The notes under the pieces are model-generated. The model saw only the letters and a program-made list of their open reading frames with translations. It was not told where the DNA came from and did no database searches. 35,308 nt of DNA from Patescibacteria group bacterium (GTDB taxonomy: Bacteria > Patescibacteriota > Patescibacteriia > 2-12-FULL-60-25), in contig JAGOTP010000002.1 in NCBI GenBank assembly GCA_018061755.1, positions 1-35,308 on the forward strand, read 5' to 3'. Positions 23,601 to 30,783 of this stretch are shown here, in pieces. Within the stretch, counting starts at the first letter, position 1. Each line of letters opens with the position of its first letter. Both the position numbers and the translations under genes were made by a program.

Positions 23601-26600
23601 GCGGCTTGCCGACGGCTGTTGCCAAAACGGATTGCCAACTTGGCCAACGACTGGTCACAAAGGTCTGCAGGAACGTTCCACCGCTTAACTGCGGGTACTG
23701 ACCATCACGCCGTTTCGCGCCCTCTAATTCAGCTGCCATGTATTGCAAGTCCGCAATACGTTTCAAGTCACGCTGGAGCTTATCTTTGGCGCTAGCACAA
23801 TAGCCGCGAGAATCGTAACGGACACATTCCCAATCAGCCGTACAATTCACGATCTGGTTGGTACCCGAACGACGGAAGACATCGCCTGTCTGCGTTCTAC
23901 ACACGTTATCTGCGTCACGCAGCAAGTTAGTGTTGAAGGTGAAGTTATCTACCAATTGCTCAAAAATCTGACGTGTTTCAACCTGCGCATCCGGGTTATG
24001 CGATAAGACGTAAATGTCTGTCGAGAGATTTCCTTCCAGCAAGTTCACGTTGGTTGAAGCGATGTAGAGCGTCGAACCATCGCGAATCGCTTCGTAGCCA
24101 TCAACGGTCGCTGACTGAGGAGTTCCAGCAAAGCCTTGTGACTGATACCAATCCTTAGGCGACAAGTGGAGCGGATTCGCCATGACACGCAAACCGATGG
24201 CATCCGAGCGGAAGGCTGGACGGCTAAACGAGAAGATATACTGACGCTTCACGCCACGGGCGACATCAGATGGGTTGTCGTCCAGACGATTCACAAGCAG
24301 TTCCGGCAAGTCATCGCTCGGACCAGGTGTTTTCGCATCCAAACAGTACATCGTCGCGAAGTGATAATCGCTATCCTCGAAGCGTGGTGGTCGGCCTGGC
24401 AAGTTACCCGGTGGGACCCATGGGTTATCACACAAGATAACCGTCGAGAGCAAAGATGTGCTCTGCGTCGTACCAACCGTCGAAGGCGTCTTTACACGAT
24501 CTGCCGTAATCGTGACGCCAGTCGCAATCAGCGATGTGCCACGCAGATTCTGTGCCGTGGTTGTTGCAATCGCAATCTGAGGCGTCGATGGTGAACCAGC
24601 GACCGTCAAAATATTCGGGCGAGACGACACCCAATCGCGCCAGATCCAGCTGTACAAACCTGGGATCGGAGACAGTGGAACAACCTCTTCACGATGGAAA
24701 GACACGGCTCGACCTACATAGCGGTGTGCTTCACGGGATTTATAGAACACGGTTGGATGCTCGACATTCGTATCATTCAAGCGTAATTCGTCGATCGTAC
24801 ACACACGCTCACCGGTCGTGAAACGCCACGTGATATTTCCATCCGCGTAGATGCCATTCGCTCCACGTAAACCGCGACGAGTGGACGAAACGGTTGCGTC
24901 ACGGATGGCAGGATCACCCAATAGGATCACTTGATATTCGGTATTTCCTTGCAAGGCCTCATCCAGCAAGAAAGCTGCCGTTGTTCGACCCGCTTCTTCG
25001 TTCGTTTCAAAGACAACCGTTCCCTTGGCAGTTCCGACACACCATGGACCATCCGCAGCGGAAGCTGGCAAGAAGAGGGCTTTGATACGAGCCACGATCG
25101 AACGAAGTGGTGTACTCCAGTTAAAGGCTGTTGGGCGAGCTGCATCCAAACGAGTTGTTCCTGTTGGACAAGCTTCGGTCGTTGACTGGGAAGAGATCAA
25201 GAAATTTCCGCGCACGCTTCCCTCATTCATCAATTGATTGAATTCAGCAGAAATCAAGACGTTGCGACAAACATCGGTCGCGCCCGCTCGTGGATACGGC
25301 GTGGCACGTGGTCGAACCGCACAACAACCACCGCTCGTGAGACCCGTTCCTGGCGCACGACATTCGGCCTCTCGCTGGTAATTACATTGAACACCATAGA
25401 TCGCCGTTCCATTACGACCCTGATACGTCGCTCCGATATTCGACGACATACGTCCATTATTCCCGGTCAATTCTGCTGGCGTCGGTTCACGTAAGCCCAC
25501 GATTTCAAAGAGCTGACGGTTGGTAATCTCTGAACGCAGACCTTCTGCACCCGTTTCGCGGGCTACAGCTGGTGCTTCACATTGTTCACCCGTACCAACT
25601 ACACGATCTCCACACAATGATGGATCTGGATGAGCTGGGCTCGAACCCGACAAGAGACAGCGTGCCGTACAGCCAGGCTGACCATCACATTCTTCACCCG
25701 CTTCCATGCGGCTATTACCACAGCATTCAGCATCACTAACGCGCTGACAACGATTCGTTCCTTGGTTCAGACAGGTATTCACATCGCACAAGGCCGAAAA
25801 ACGCGTACCTGCGTAACAGCGTAAGGCGCCACCGACCATGCGACAGTATTGTGAATCCGCACGGCCTGGTGTCTGCATTTCACATGATTCACCCGGTTCG
25901 ATGCGTCCGTTTCCACACAAGCGACGTTCGGCACTTGAGGAACCAGCGTGCAAACACTGTGCCGTACAACCCGGAGCTCGACCACTTGATGTGTAGTCAC
26001 AAGTTTCTCCATCCGACAGATCACCGTTGCCACAAGTCGCACCACCCGCTTGCGAACCTAGAGCCTGACAACGATCGCTACAGCCACGACGCTCAACCAC
26101 CTGACAGGAACCACCTACGCCACAGCTGCCTGGAGCACTCGTACATTCCTGTCCCGGCGTTGCTCCACCGACACAGACACGACCCGTATCACACTGCTCA
26201 CCGCGCTGAATCGAACCATTACCACAGGTTCCCGCTGGCGAGTCCGTCAGTCGACGAACCGGATTCCAGAGACAGCTAGATGAACATTCACCCGCTACGC
26301 CGTTGCTCTCTCCGTTATCACACTCCTCTGCTTCTTGTGCTCCCGCTGGAAGCAATGAACAGTTCTCAGCGAAGCGCGTCACACAATCCAGATCACCAAC
26401 GGCACAAGCTCGTGTCGGATCTGAACGACGATGACAGTAGTTCACGTCAGTTGTTTCAACCGTGCGATTTCCACAGACCGCCGTTCGTCCAAAGACTCCA
26501 TTCGATCCGGCGTTCAAACACTGACTGGTACAAAATTCAGGTAAACGATCCGCCAACGAAACACTTTCACGAAGAGCGCCCAAACGCACGAAATCAGCAA

Positions 26601-29600
26601 CACGAGCATCAGAAGTCGTCCAGCTGGTACTGCGTTCTGAAACCAACATCTGACCATCACGACTACAGGTATCAGGCGCGCTGATCGGATTTGCGATAAA
26701 GAGCTGACGCATGCCAAACATGGCCTCATATTTTTCACTTGGAGCCACATCGACACGAGCGGCGGAACAATAGGCGTCATTGCCAGTCTTGATACGAAAT
26801 TTCCAAGAGAAACCGACAGGATCAGAGCTATTCAAACCCGTCAGCGGCAATCGACCGTAGGTTGAACGCAGACCGTCTAATCCACCAAGAATCGTCGCGA
26901 TGTAGAATTTTCCAGGCTCAAGCTGGCTCACACGAATCGTTTCACCCGTCGCTGGGTCACGTGCAGGAGTCGTTGCTTCAAGCTTCATCATCGTATCCGT
27001 CGCGAAAGTTCCCGGCGGTGTCAGGATATCGATGATCGCTTCCGAAAGATCGAGCGTACGATCAAATTCACGACACGCCTCATTGGTACAACGCTTGATC
27101 TGGATATTTGGTTGACGACGACCAGCGATCGTTCGCGTCAAACTTACACGATCCATGCTGACATTGAAGCGCGCCCAGACAGCGGCGTTGACACAGGCGT
27201 CATTACAGTTTGGCGCGTACGAGATCACCCGTGGCGGCGTCAGACGAACCGTCAATTGACCAGATCCACGAACTGGAACTGGCGGCGTTGGACGGGCTAG
27301 TTCTGCCACGATCAAAACTGGGTCACGATCGGTTGCGCCCAGACCCGTAACAGTACTACTCGAACTTTGCGAAGAGTTGTTTGGAACAACCGAGGCACGA
27401 CCAGCATCAGACACGCTCCAGTTCCAACCCATCGTGTCCGGATTAAGCTGGACACACATATCTTCGGCTCTTGGACTAACGGTATAGTCATCCTTACTCA
27501 AGCCCAACTGATCCATGACGTAGGTTGATGGAGAAACCGAGACAGAACGAGCGGCACACAAATCAGAGCCTTCTCTGGTTCGGAAACGATAGGCATAGGC
27601 ATTGCCACGACCGTACTGTTCGGCATTTTCAAGCATGGCACGACTACCATCCGCACTCGTCGAACGAATCCCTGTCGTCAAAATAATCTGGTACGTCGCA
27701 TTCGGTGCCCACACACCACCCGTTGGTGTGAAGACGAAGTGGTCTTGAACTGAACCAGTGAAGAAGTTGATCGCTCCTTCAACACGTTCTGGGGTTCCGG
27801 AAGAACATGGGTCGCCCGTTACACCCGTACAACGACGAACCAAGACATTCGTCGTATTCACCGTTGCACGCTCGATATGCATGTTGAAGCGTACAACCGC
27901 CTGCGCGTTCACACAGGTCGAGAGGCTACGTGGGCTAGGTGACGGCGGATCTTCGTTGGTACATTCTTCGACAACTCGCGGCGTTTGATACAAACGACCG
28001 GTCGACGTTCTCCAAGCAAAGGTGCTCGTCGTAGCTCCAAGTGCCGCACACACTCCACCGACGGCACAACTTCCATCCGGACAACAAGCCAAGGACGGAC
28101 CACAGATGCCTGGACTCGTAAGACAGCTTGCGACCGAGAAAAAGGCATCGTTCGAAACCTGTCCGCCGACCGCAACCCGCACCGCTCCCGACCCAGCTCC
28201 CGCTGGAACACGGGTTCGGATCTCCCCTTCGCGCCAACTCTCACTCCCCAAAATACCGGCTGGACGTGGACTGGTTGAGGTTGCTCCCGCAAACGTCACG
28301 GCTCCAACACTTGAACCGAAACGCTCACCCAAAATCGTGACACCCGTTCCAATCGGACCTGCAATCGGTTGAATGGCGCAAATCCCCGGACCTGGCGCAC
28401 CGTCGATAACCGTAAACGCTACACGATTACTCTGGGTAATTCCATCACGCTGCACGTAAATCTCGTAACGACCAGCTCGCACCGGCTGCTCTTCACCCAA
28501 CCCTCCACGCAAGATAGCTGGAACCTTGATCATGACTGCTGCGTCCGACCAGAAATTGCTACCACATTGTGCAGGAAAACGAACATCCGCCTCACCTAAG
28601 GCGTTAGTCACTGGATTGCGGAAAAAGACTTTACCTGCCGAACCAAAGTTGCGGCCAAGTAACGTCACATAAGAACCAACCGTACCCGTCGTTGGACGTA
28701 GTTGATCGATTGCTGGCGGACTCGTAATGACACGGTCCGCAAAGCTAAAGGAAACTGGATTGGATTCGAGATCACCAACTCTCGCTCGAACCGCATATCC
28801 ACCCGGCGGAACCAAAGGAGCGGTCAAATCCACAGCCGTTGGACGCCAAGCCGTCACCGATACATCTTGATCATTGAAATATAAACGACCTGTTGTATTC
28901 CCCAAGTTCACACCTGCCAGCGACAAACGAGCTCGATCTCCGACTGTTCCCGAACCTGGACGAATCGCACACAAACCAGGGCGTGCGATTCCGTTCACAC
29001 GGAAATCGGTCAAGCGTGGACCACGTTCATCGTTACTCACATCAGACATGCCGTTCGTTCCATGAAATACCTGGAGAGAGCTGGTCGTCGCACCTTCTGG
29101 AACAGCTACGATGATTTGGGTTGGCGACCAAAAGGAACTTCCCGCCGCACACGCCGCTGGCGCCGTCGCCGGTCGGCCAGCAAACAAGACACGACCTGTG
29201 GTTGTTCCAAAGTTCGCCCCCGTGATCGTCACGTACGTCCCTGGTCGACCATCCGTCGGACTAAACGAACCAATGATCGGCTGCTCAACACAGCGACCAG
29301 ACAGACAAATACCACCTGCACAATCAACGCCACGACTACAAACCGCTCCGACACAGCCGCCTCCGCCCAATCCTCCACAATCAACCCCTGTTTCACCACG
29401 AGCTCGACAAACTCCGCCTTCGCACAATCCGCTTAGACATCCGCCTCCGCTCGTACAAGCTCCTCCGATACAGGCTGGCTGCCCAGGTCGTCCACAACCA
29501 ACTTCTGCTCCAACAGGCGCGGCACGACACAAACCTCCTTCACACAATCCACTCAAACAGCCAGCTCCACTGGTACAAGCTCCACCGACACAAGCACGCT

Positions 29601-30783
29601 GGCCAGCGCCTCCGCAGCCAACCTCTGGCACACCCGTATCCTGCACTCCATTGAAATAGCTTCTTGGACGGACAGCCACCGTTACAGCCGTGGTCGTCAC
29701 ACTATTCGAATCGATATCCCAGACATGAGCCTCGATACGATGCGTGCCCGTTGTCGCTCCACGCGTATCCCAGACCACCGTCGCGTCATGCAACGTCGGC
29801 GTTGTACTCGCCGTTGTGGCATCACGTCCGATCCGACGCCCATCAACAAAGACATCCGTCAACGAAATCCCGCCGTCATCAGACGAACGAACCGTCACGC
29901 GAACCGAATCGCCCAGAGGAATTCCCTGACCATCCAGCGGCGTCGTAATCGACGAAACTGGCGGATTTACGTCAACCAGATTTCCCGTCTTGAAACGAAC
30001 TTCGCAAGCTGGCACATTCTGACCACAGGCAATTGTCAAACCAGAACGGGAACGCAAGCTGCGAGCAACTTTAGCGATGTATTCTGTATCTTGAGCAAAA
30101 CACTTGCGACCCGCATTTGGCGCTGGACAGGCTGCCGATGGAACGAACGTCACCAATCCCTCAGAAATACTCAAAGCACCTTCCACGACTTGGTTATCCG
30201 AAGCTCGTACAACCGTGATCGAACTCGTCGCCGTTGAAGGCATGATGTCGCGCGTAAACAAGAAGCGGACTTCTACGTTACGAATACGGACCGGGCCACT
30301 CGGCATGATCGAACGAACCTGGAAGCCGAGAGAGCCACCAGCAGCGCCCAATTCACCCCCTAGAGAGCCGCCATCGCTCGTGCTCGCGATCTGACCGCCT
30401 CCTCCGGTCGCATCCATGAGCTTATTCAGAATAAACGTCACAAATCCCCAGGAACAAACGATGATAATCAAACCAATAATGGCATTTCGGATGGTTTTCT
30501 GGGCCTTTTCTACTTTTTCCGCATCCCCACCAGCCGTCATCCACAAGAAACCCGCGTATAAGACCAAACACAAGAGAATCGTCCCAAGTGTCCCTAGAAA
30601 AATATTGATGACGCGAGCCGCGATGATCCGCGGATCGGCATTCCCCAGCTGAGCCGCCTCGCCTACCTCCGCGAAGGCAGCGTTATCGACCTGCGCCAGA
30701 GCTGTATGGCTTTGCAGGAAGAACAATCCCCCGCCGAGGGCGAGGATCATTCCGGAGAGACAGAGAAGGCGACGAAGGTTCAT
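20605..30783 (-). CDS. Giant (3392 aa) T4SS-pilin-hairpin surface protein with IPT/TIG, Ig-like and DUF4215 cysteine-rich modules
   Basis: Domain order by residue: signal peptide 1-30; two-helix T4SS-pilin/VirB2-like hairpin about 55-122 (INIFLGTLGTILLCLVLYAG, then basic loop GGDAEKVEKAQKTIRN, then AIIGLIIIVC); SbsA-like Ig 158-267; Ig-like 272-372; three short Cys-rich repeats 388-500; four IPT/TIG domains 502-884; three Ig5 plus Big-like modules (951-1162, 1184-1398, 1825-2097); DUF4215 arrays 1520-1740 and 2558-2935; a pseudopilin-head-like segment 2330-2486; and a carboxypeptidase-regulatory/CnaB-like domain about 3016-3066. Residues 3067-3392 are unassigned. I count about 165 cysteines. 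It is probably surface-exposed and membrane-anchored by the hairpin, with an adhesive or structural role. Its ATG overlaps the stop of the 641-aa gene as ATGA. The frame is unbroken over 10 kb. Domain names are by eye; the hairpin, IPT and DUF4215 calls are the firmest. Confidence 0.9.
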   Translation of the reverse strand: MNLRRLLCLSGMILALGGGLFFLQSHTALAQVDNAAFAEVGEAAQLGNADPRIIAARVINIFLGTLGTILLCLVLYAGFLWMTAGGDAEKVEKAQKTIRNAIIGLIIIVCSWGFVTFILNKLMDATGGGGQIASTSDGGSLGGELGAAGGSLGFQVRSIMPSGPVRIRNVEVRFLFTRDIMPSTATSSITVVRASDNQVVEGALSISEGLVTFVPSAACPAPNAGRKCFAQDTEYIAKVARSLRSRSGLTIACGQNVPACEVRFKTGNLVDVNPPVSSITTPLDGQGIPLGDSVRVTVRSSDDGGISLTDVFVDGRRIGRDATTASTTPTLHDATVVWDTRGATTGTHRIEAHVWDIDSNSVTTTAVTVAVRPRSYFNGVQDTGVPEVGCGGAGQRACVGGACTSGAGCLSGLCEGGLCRAAPVGAEVGCGRPGQPACIGGACTSGGGCLSGLCEGGVCRARGETGVDCGGLGGGGCVGAVCSRGVDCAGGICLSGRCVEQPIIGSFSPTDGRPGTYVTITGANFGTTTGRVLFAGRPATAPAACAAGSSFWSPTQIIVAVPEGATTSSLQVFHGTNGMSDVSNDERGPRLTDFRVNGIARPGLCAIRPGSGTVGDRARLSLAGVNLGNTTGRLYFNDQDVSVTAWRPTAVDLTAPLVPPGGYAVRARVGDLESNPVSFSFADRVITSPPAIDQLRPTTGTVGSYVTLLGRNFGSAGKVFFRNPVTNALGEADVRFPAQCGSNFWSDAAVMIKVPAILRGGLGEEQPVRAGRYEIYVQRDGITQSNRVAFTVIDGAPGPGICAIQPIAGPIGTGVTILGERFGSSVGAVTFAGATSTSPRPAGILGSESWREGEIRTRVPAGAGSGAVRVAVGGQVSNDAFFSVASCLTSPGICGPSLACCPDGSCAVGGVCAALGATTSTFAWRTSTGRLYQTPRVVEECTNEDPPSPSPRSLSTCVNAQAVVRFNMHIERATVNTTNVLVRRCTGVTGDPCSSGTPERVEGAINFFTGSVQDHFVFTPTGGVWAPNATYQIILTTGIRSTSADGSRAMLENAEQYGRGNAYAYRFRTREGSDLCAARSVSVSPSTYVMDQLGLSKDDYTVSPRAEDMCVQLNPDTMGWNWSVSDAGRASVVPNNSSQSSSSTVTGLGATDRDPVLIVAELARPTPPVPVRGSGQLTVRLTPPRVISYAPNCNDACVNAAVWARFNVSMDRVSLTRTIAGRRQPNIQIKRCTNEACREFDRTLDLSEAIIDILTPPGTFATDTMMKLEATTPARDPATGETIRVSQLEPGKFYIATILGGLDGLRSTYGRLPLTGLNSSDPVGFSWKFRIKTGNDAYCSAARVDVAPSEKYEAMFGMRQLFIANPISAPDTCSRDGQMLVSERSTSWTTSDARVADFVRLGALRESVSLADRLPEFCTSQCLNAGSNGVFGRTAVCGNRTVETTDVNYCHRRSDPTRACAVGDLDCVTRFAENCSLLPAGAQEAEECDNGESNGVAGECSSSCLWNPVRRLTDSPAGTCGNGSIQRGEQCDTGRVCVGGATPGQECTSAPGSCGVGGSCQVVERRGCSDRCQALGSQAGGATCGNGDLSDGETCDYTSSGRAPGCTAQCLHAGSSSAERRLCGNGRIEPGESCEMQTPGRADSQYCRMVGGALRCYAGTRFSALCDVNTCLNQGTNRCQRVSDAECCGNSRMEAGEECDGQPGCTARCLLSGSSPAHPDPSLCGDRVVGTGEQCEAPAVARETGAEGLRSEITNRQLFEIVGLREPTPAELTGNNGRMSSNIGATYQGRNGTAIYGVQCNYQREAECRAPGTGLTSGGCCAVRPRATPYPRAGATDVCRNVLISAEFNQLMNEGSVRGNFLISSQSTTEACPTGTTRLDAARPTAFNWSTPLRSIVARIKALFLPASAADGPWCVGTAKGTVVFETNEEAGRTTAAFLLDEALQGNTEYQVILLGDPAIRDATVSSTRRGLRGANGIYADGNITWRFTTGERVCTIDELRLNDTNVEHPTVFYKSREAHRYVGRAVSFHREEVVPLSPIPGLYSWIWRDWVSSRPNILTVAGSPSTPQIAIATTTAQNLRGTSLIATGVTITADRVKTPSTVGTTQSTSLLSTVILCDNPWVPPGNLPGRPPRFEDSDYHFATMYCLDAKTPGPSDDLPELLVNRLDDNPSDVARGVKRQYIFSFSRPAFRSDAIGLRVMANPLHLSPKDWYQSQGFAGTPQSATVDGYEAIRDGSTLYIASTNVNLLEGNLSTDIYVLSHNPDAQVETRQIFEQLVDNFTFNTNLLRDADNVCRTQTGDVFRRSGTNQIVNCTADWECVRYDSRGYCASAKDKLQRDLKRIADLQYMAAELEGAKRRDGQYPQLSGGTFLQTFVTSRWPSWQSVLATAVGKPLPEDPLNVHVSCGQCLSSRQACMEDSDCGGNNDRCVAVEGFDPSTCWNAVNSTYRCPVLEPSNPRSVSRLYQYRSVDRGSRYELGTELEYLPIEQYTPSILPETRRCVSEGASDGRVCRQDSDCVNLGPDRRTVLSTGTCTPQGGQLRFGNVCTGRAMGLGGICGDGIVGTGERCEPGQTQRTVCAVGGIENTGRRQQICRSDCSGYVDQPGAACQPNVVCGNGRIETGETCDDGALNGTYGHCNRTCNGFASVCGDEQLSAGETCDLGTNNGNYCDTRDAGGARCVLGNTCGTDCRSLAPHCGDGVVQTQSIGDGGPVEQCDSNNPETTTSAVCSAGRIGEACDPTNQGRDCALGPISGSDLCARNAADRSCTGIKVGQCAGGLRDRADCTCPQGQDSCTSGVCGTTYRCIMYPTRRTRTCTMPAGEPVANQCKWTAWSACRPANFCGDGVLDTGEVCDDANRNDNDACTNRCQANVCGDAIIQTGAEECDFGTNNGRGCDTAEYGATCAACTNQCRMTASSGGFCGNNELDGAEQCDGADFGRAGGVQDASALTCSGLGFDFAERVRCTDVADPARTEQIEVAAAEAVARCDQSRPIRDIITCGRMCGFAGCQTCAATGGTGSITAVVRDAVYPDRVVAGATVTLLQNGRRITTQTTNEQGQFTFTGLNSNAACGGYRIYVEFTRDNPATTDNEALNGGYWMYESNLFSPPTFERQGIQSSDRPGKVFLLPKVSRDETLVVHAWYGNLQNNDQRYLLSHLILPPSRAYRFNRGARTWNQDDRCSALRVPGWVDGQPCYRDIRENGGDLAGSEAQGNPNLAEYPHARLFCSSGAAGVCYQVANSPQATRYRWSIGAIRPPGNFSYFLVDQRSAVGRGMSPSHEYYRQTSSTVWIVTQSRVYKVQPPTQSSPRCQGKFWLVFQQQASDGVIDVKNDPAQALLCGNDPIPGETSERRNLPGPAWPGDESTSWMAFGRWDTGPTADSINWDVAPIGPAAR
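21979..23112 (-). repeat. Second DUF4215-type cysteine-rich array within the giant gene
   Basis: Residues 2558-2935 hold seven units of the form CG(D/N)G-x-(I/V)-x-x-GE-x-CD: CGDGIVGTGERCE (2558), CGNGRIETGETCDDG (2615), CGDEQLSAGETCDLG (2650), CGDGVVQTQ...EQCD (2697), CGDGVLDTGEVCDDA (2842), CGDAIIQTGAEECD (2873) and CGNNELDGAEQCDG (2921). Spacing is irregular, and extra Cys-rich inserts lie at 2729-2840. The family is known from myxobacterial and other large extracellular proteins. Confidence 0.8.
23326..23796 (-). other. Putative pseudopilin (type IV pilin/GspG-like) head domain inside the giant protein
   Basis: Residues 2330-2486 read RDLKRIADLQYMAAELEGAKRRDGQYP (split for length as RDLKRIADLQYMAAELEGAK plus RRDGQYP), then WPSWQSVLATAVGKPLPEDPLN and later YQYRSVDRGSRYELGTELEY. 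This is the order found in the globular half of pseudopilins: R-x4-RxxDL-x-helix, G-x-YP, LPxDPxN, Y-x-Y and YEL-x-x-xLE. The hydrophobic N-terminal pilin helix is absent. A cysteine-rich insert (2406-2450) interrupts it. Confidence 0.5.
25564..26226 (-). repeat. First DUF4215-type cysteine-rich array within the giant gene
   Basis: Residues 1520-1740 hold five units: CGNGSIQRGEQCDTG (1520), CGNGDLSDGETCDY (1584), CGNGRIEPGESCEM (1623), CGNSRMEAGEECDG (1688) and CGDRVVGTGEQCEA (1724). A degenerate unit (CGNRTVETT) precedes them at 1437. Units diverge freely between the fixed Cys, Gly and Glu positions. Confidence 0.8.
28132..29280 (-). repeat. Four tandem IPT/TIG domains within the giant gene
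   Basis: Residues 502-884 contain four Ig-like IPT/TIG units, each starting with a P-x-(I/L)-x-x-(I/F)-x-P-x-x-G pattern and a G-x-x-F/L-G turn: SFSPTDGRPGTYVTITGANF, CAIRPGSGTVGDRARLSLAG, QLRPTTGTVGSYVTLLGRNF and CAIQPIAGPIGTGVTILGER. Units are about 80-100 residues each. These domains are common in adhesins and receptor ectodomains. Confidence 0.85.
29284..29622 (-). repeat. Three tandem ~40-residue cysteine-rich repeats within the giant gene
   Basis: Residues 388-427, 428-467 and 468-500. Units 1 and 2 are nearly identical (both have GGACTSG, GCLSGLCEGG and CRA); unit 3 is diverged (CVGAVCSRGVDCAGGICLSG). Each has six or seven cysteines, so knottin- or EGF-like disulfide folding is likely. 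Codons of units 1 and 2 differ at many synonymous sites, so the duplication is not recent. Confidence 0.85.

Noticed and set aside
21979-26226. Repetitive DNA in the giant gene considered as CRISPR or satellite repeats
   Set aside because: The repeats are conserved at protein level only (Cys/Gly/Glu positions), with irregular spacing and no identical DNA units.
20642-30652. Many plus- and minus-strand frames of 60-260 codons within the giant gene
   Set aside because: They are low-complexity Arg/Ser/Thr/His-rich translations of the antisense or shifted frames of one continuous 10-kb frame with coherent domains.
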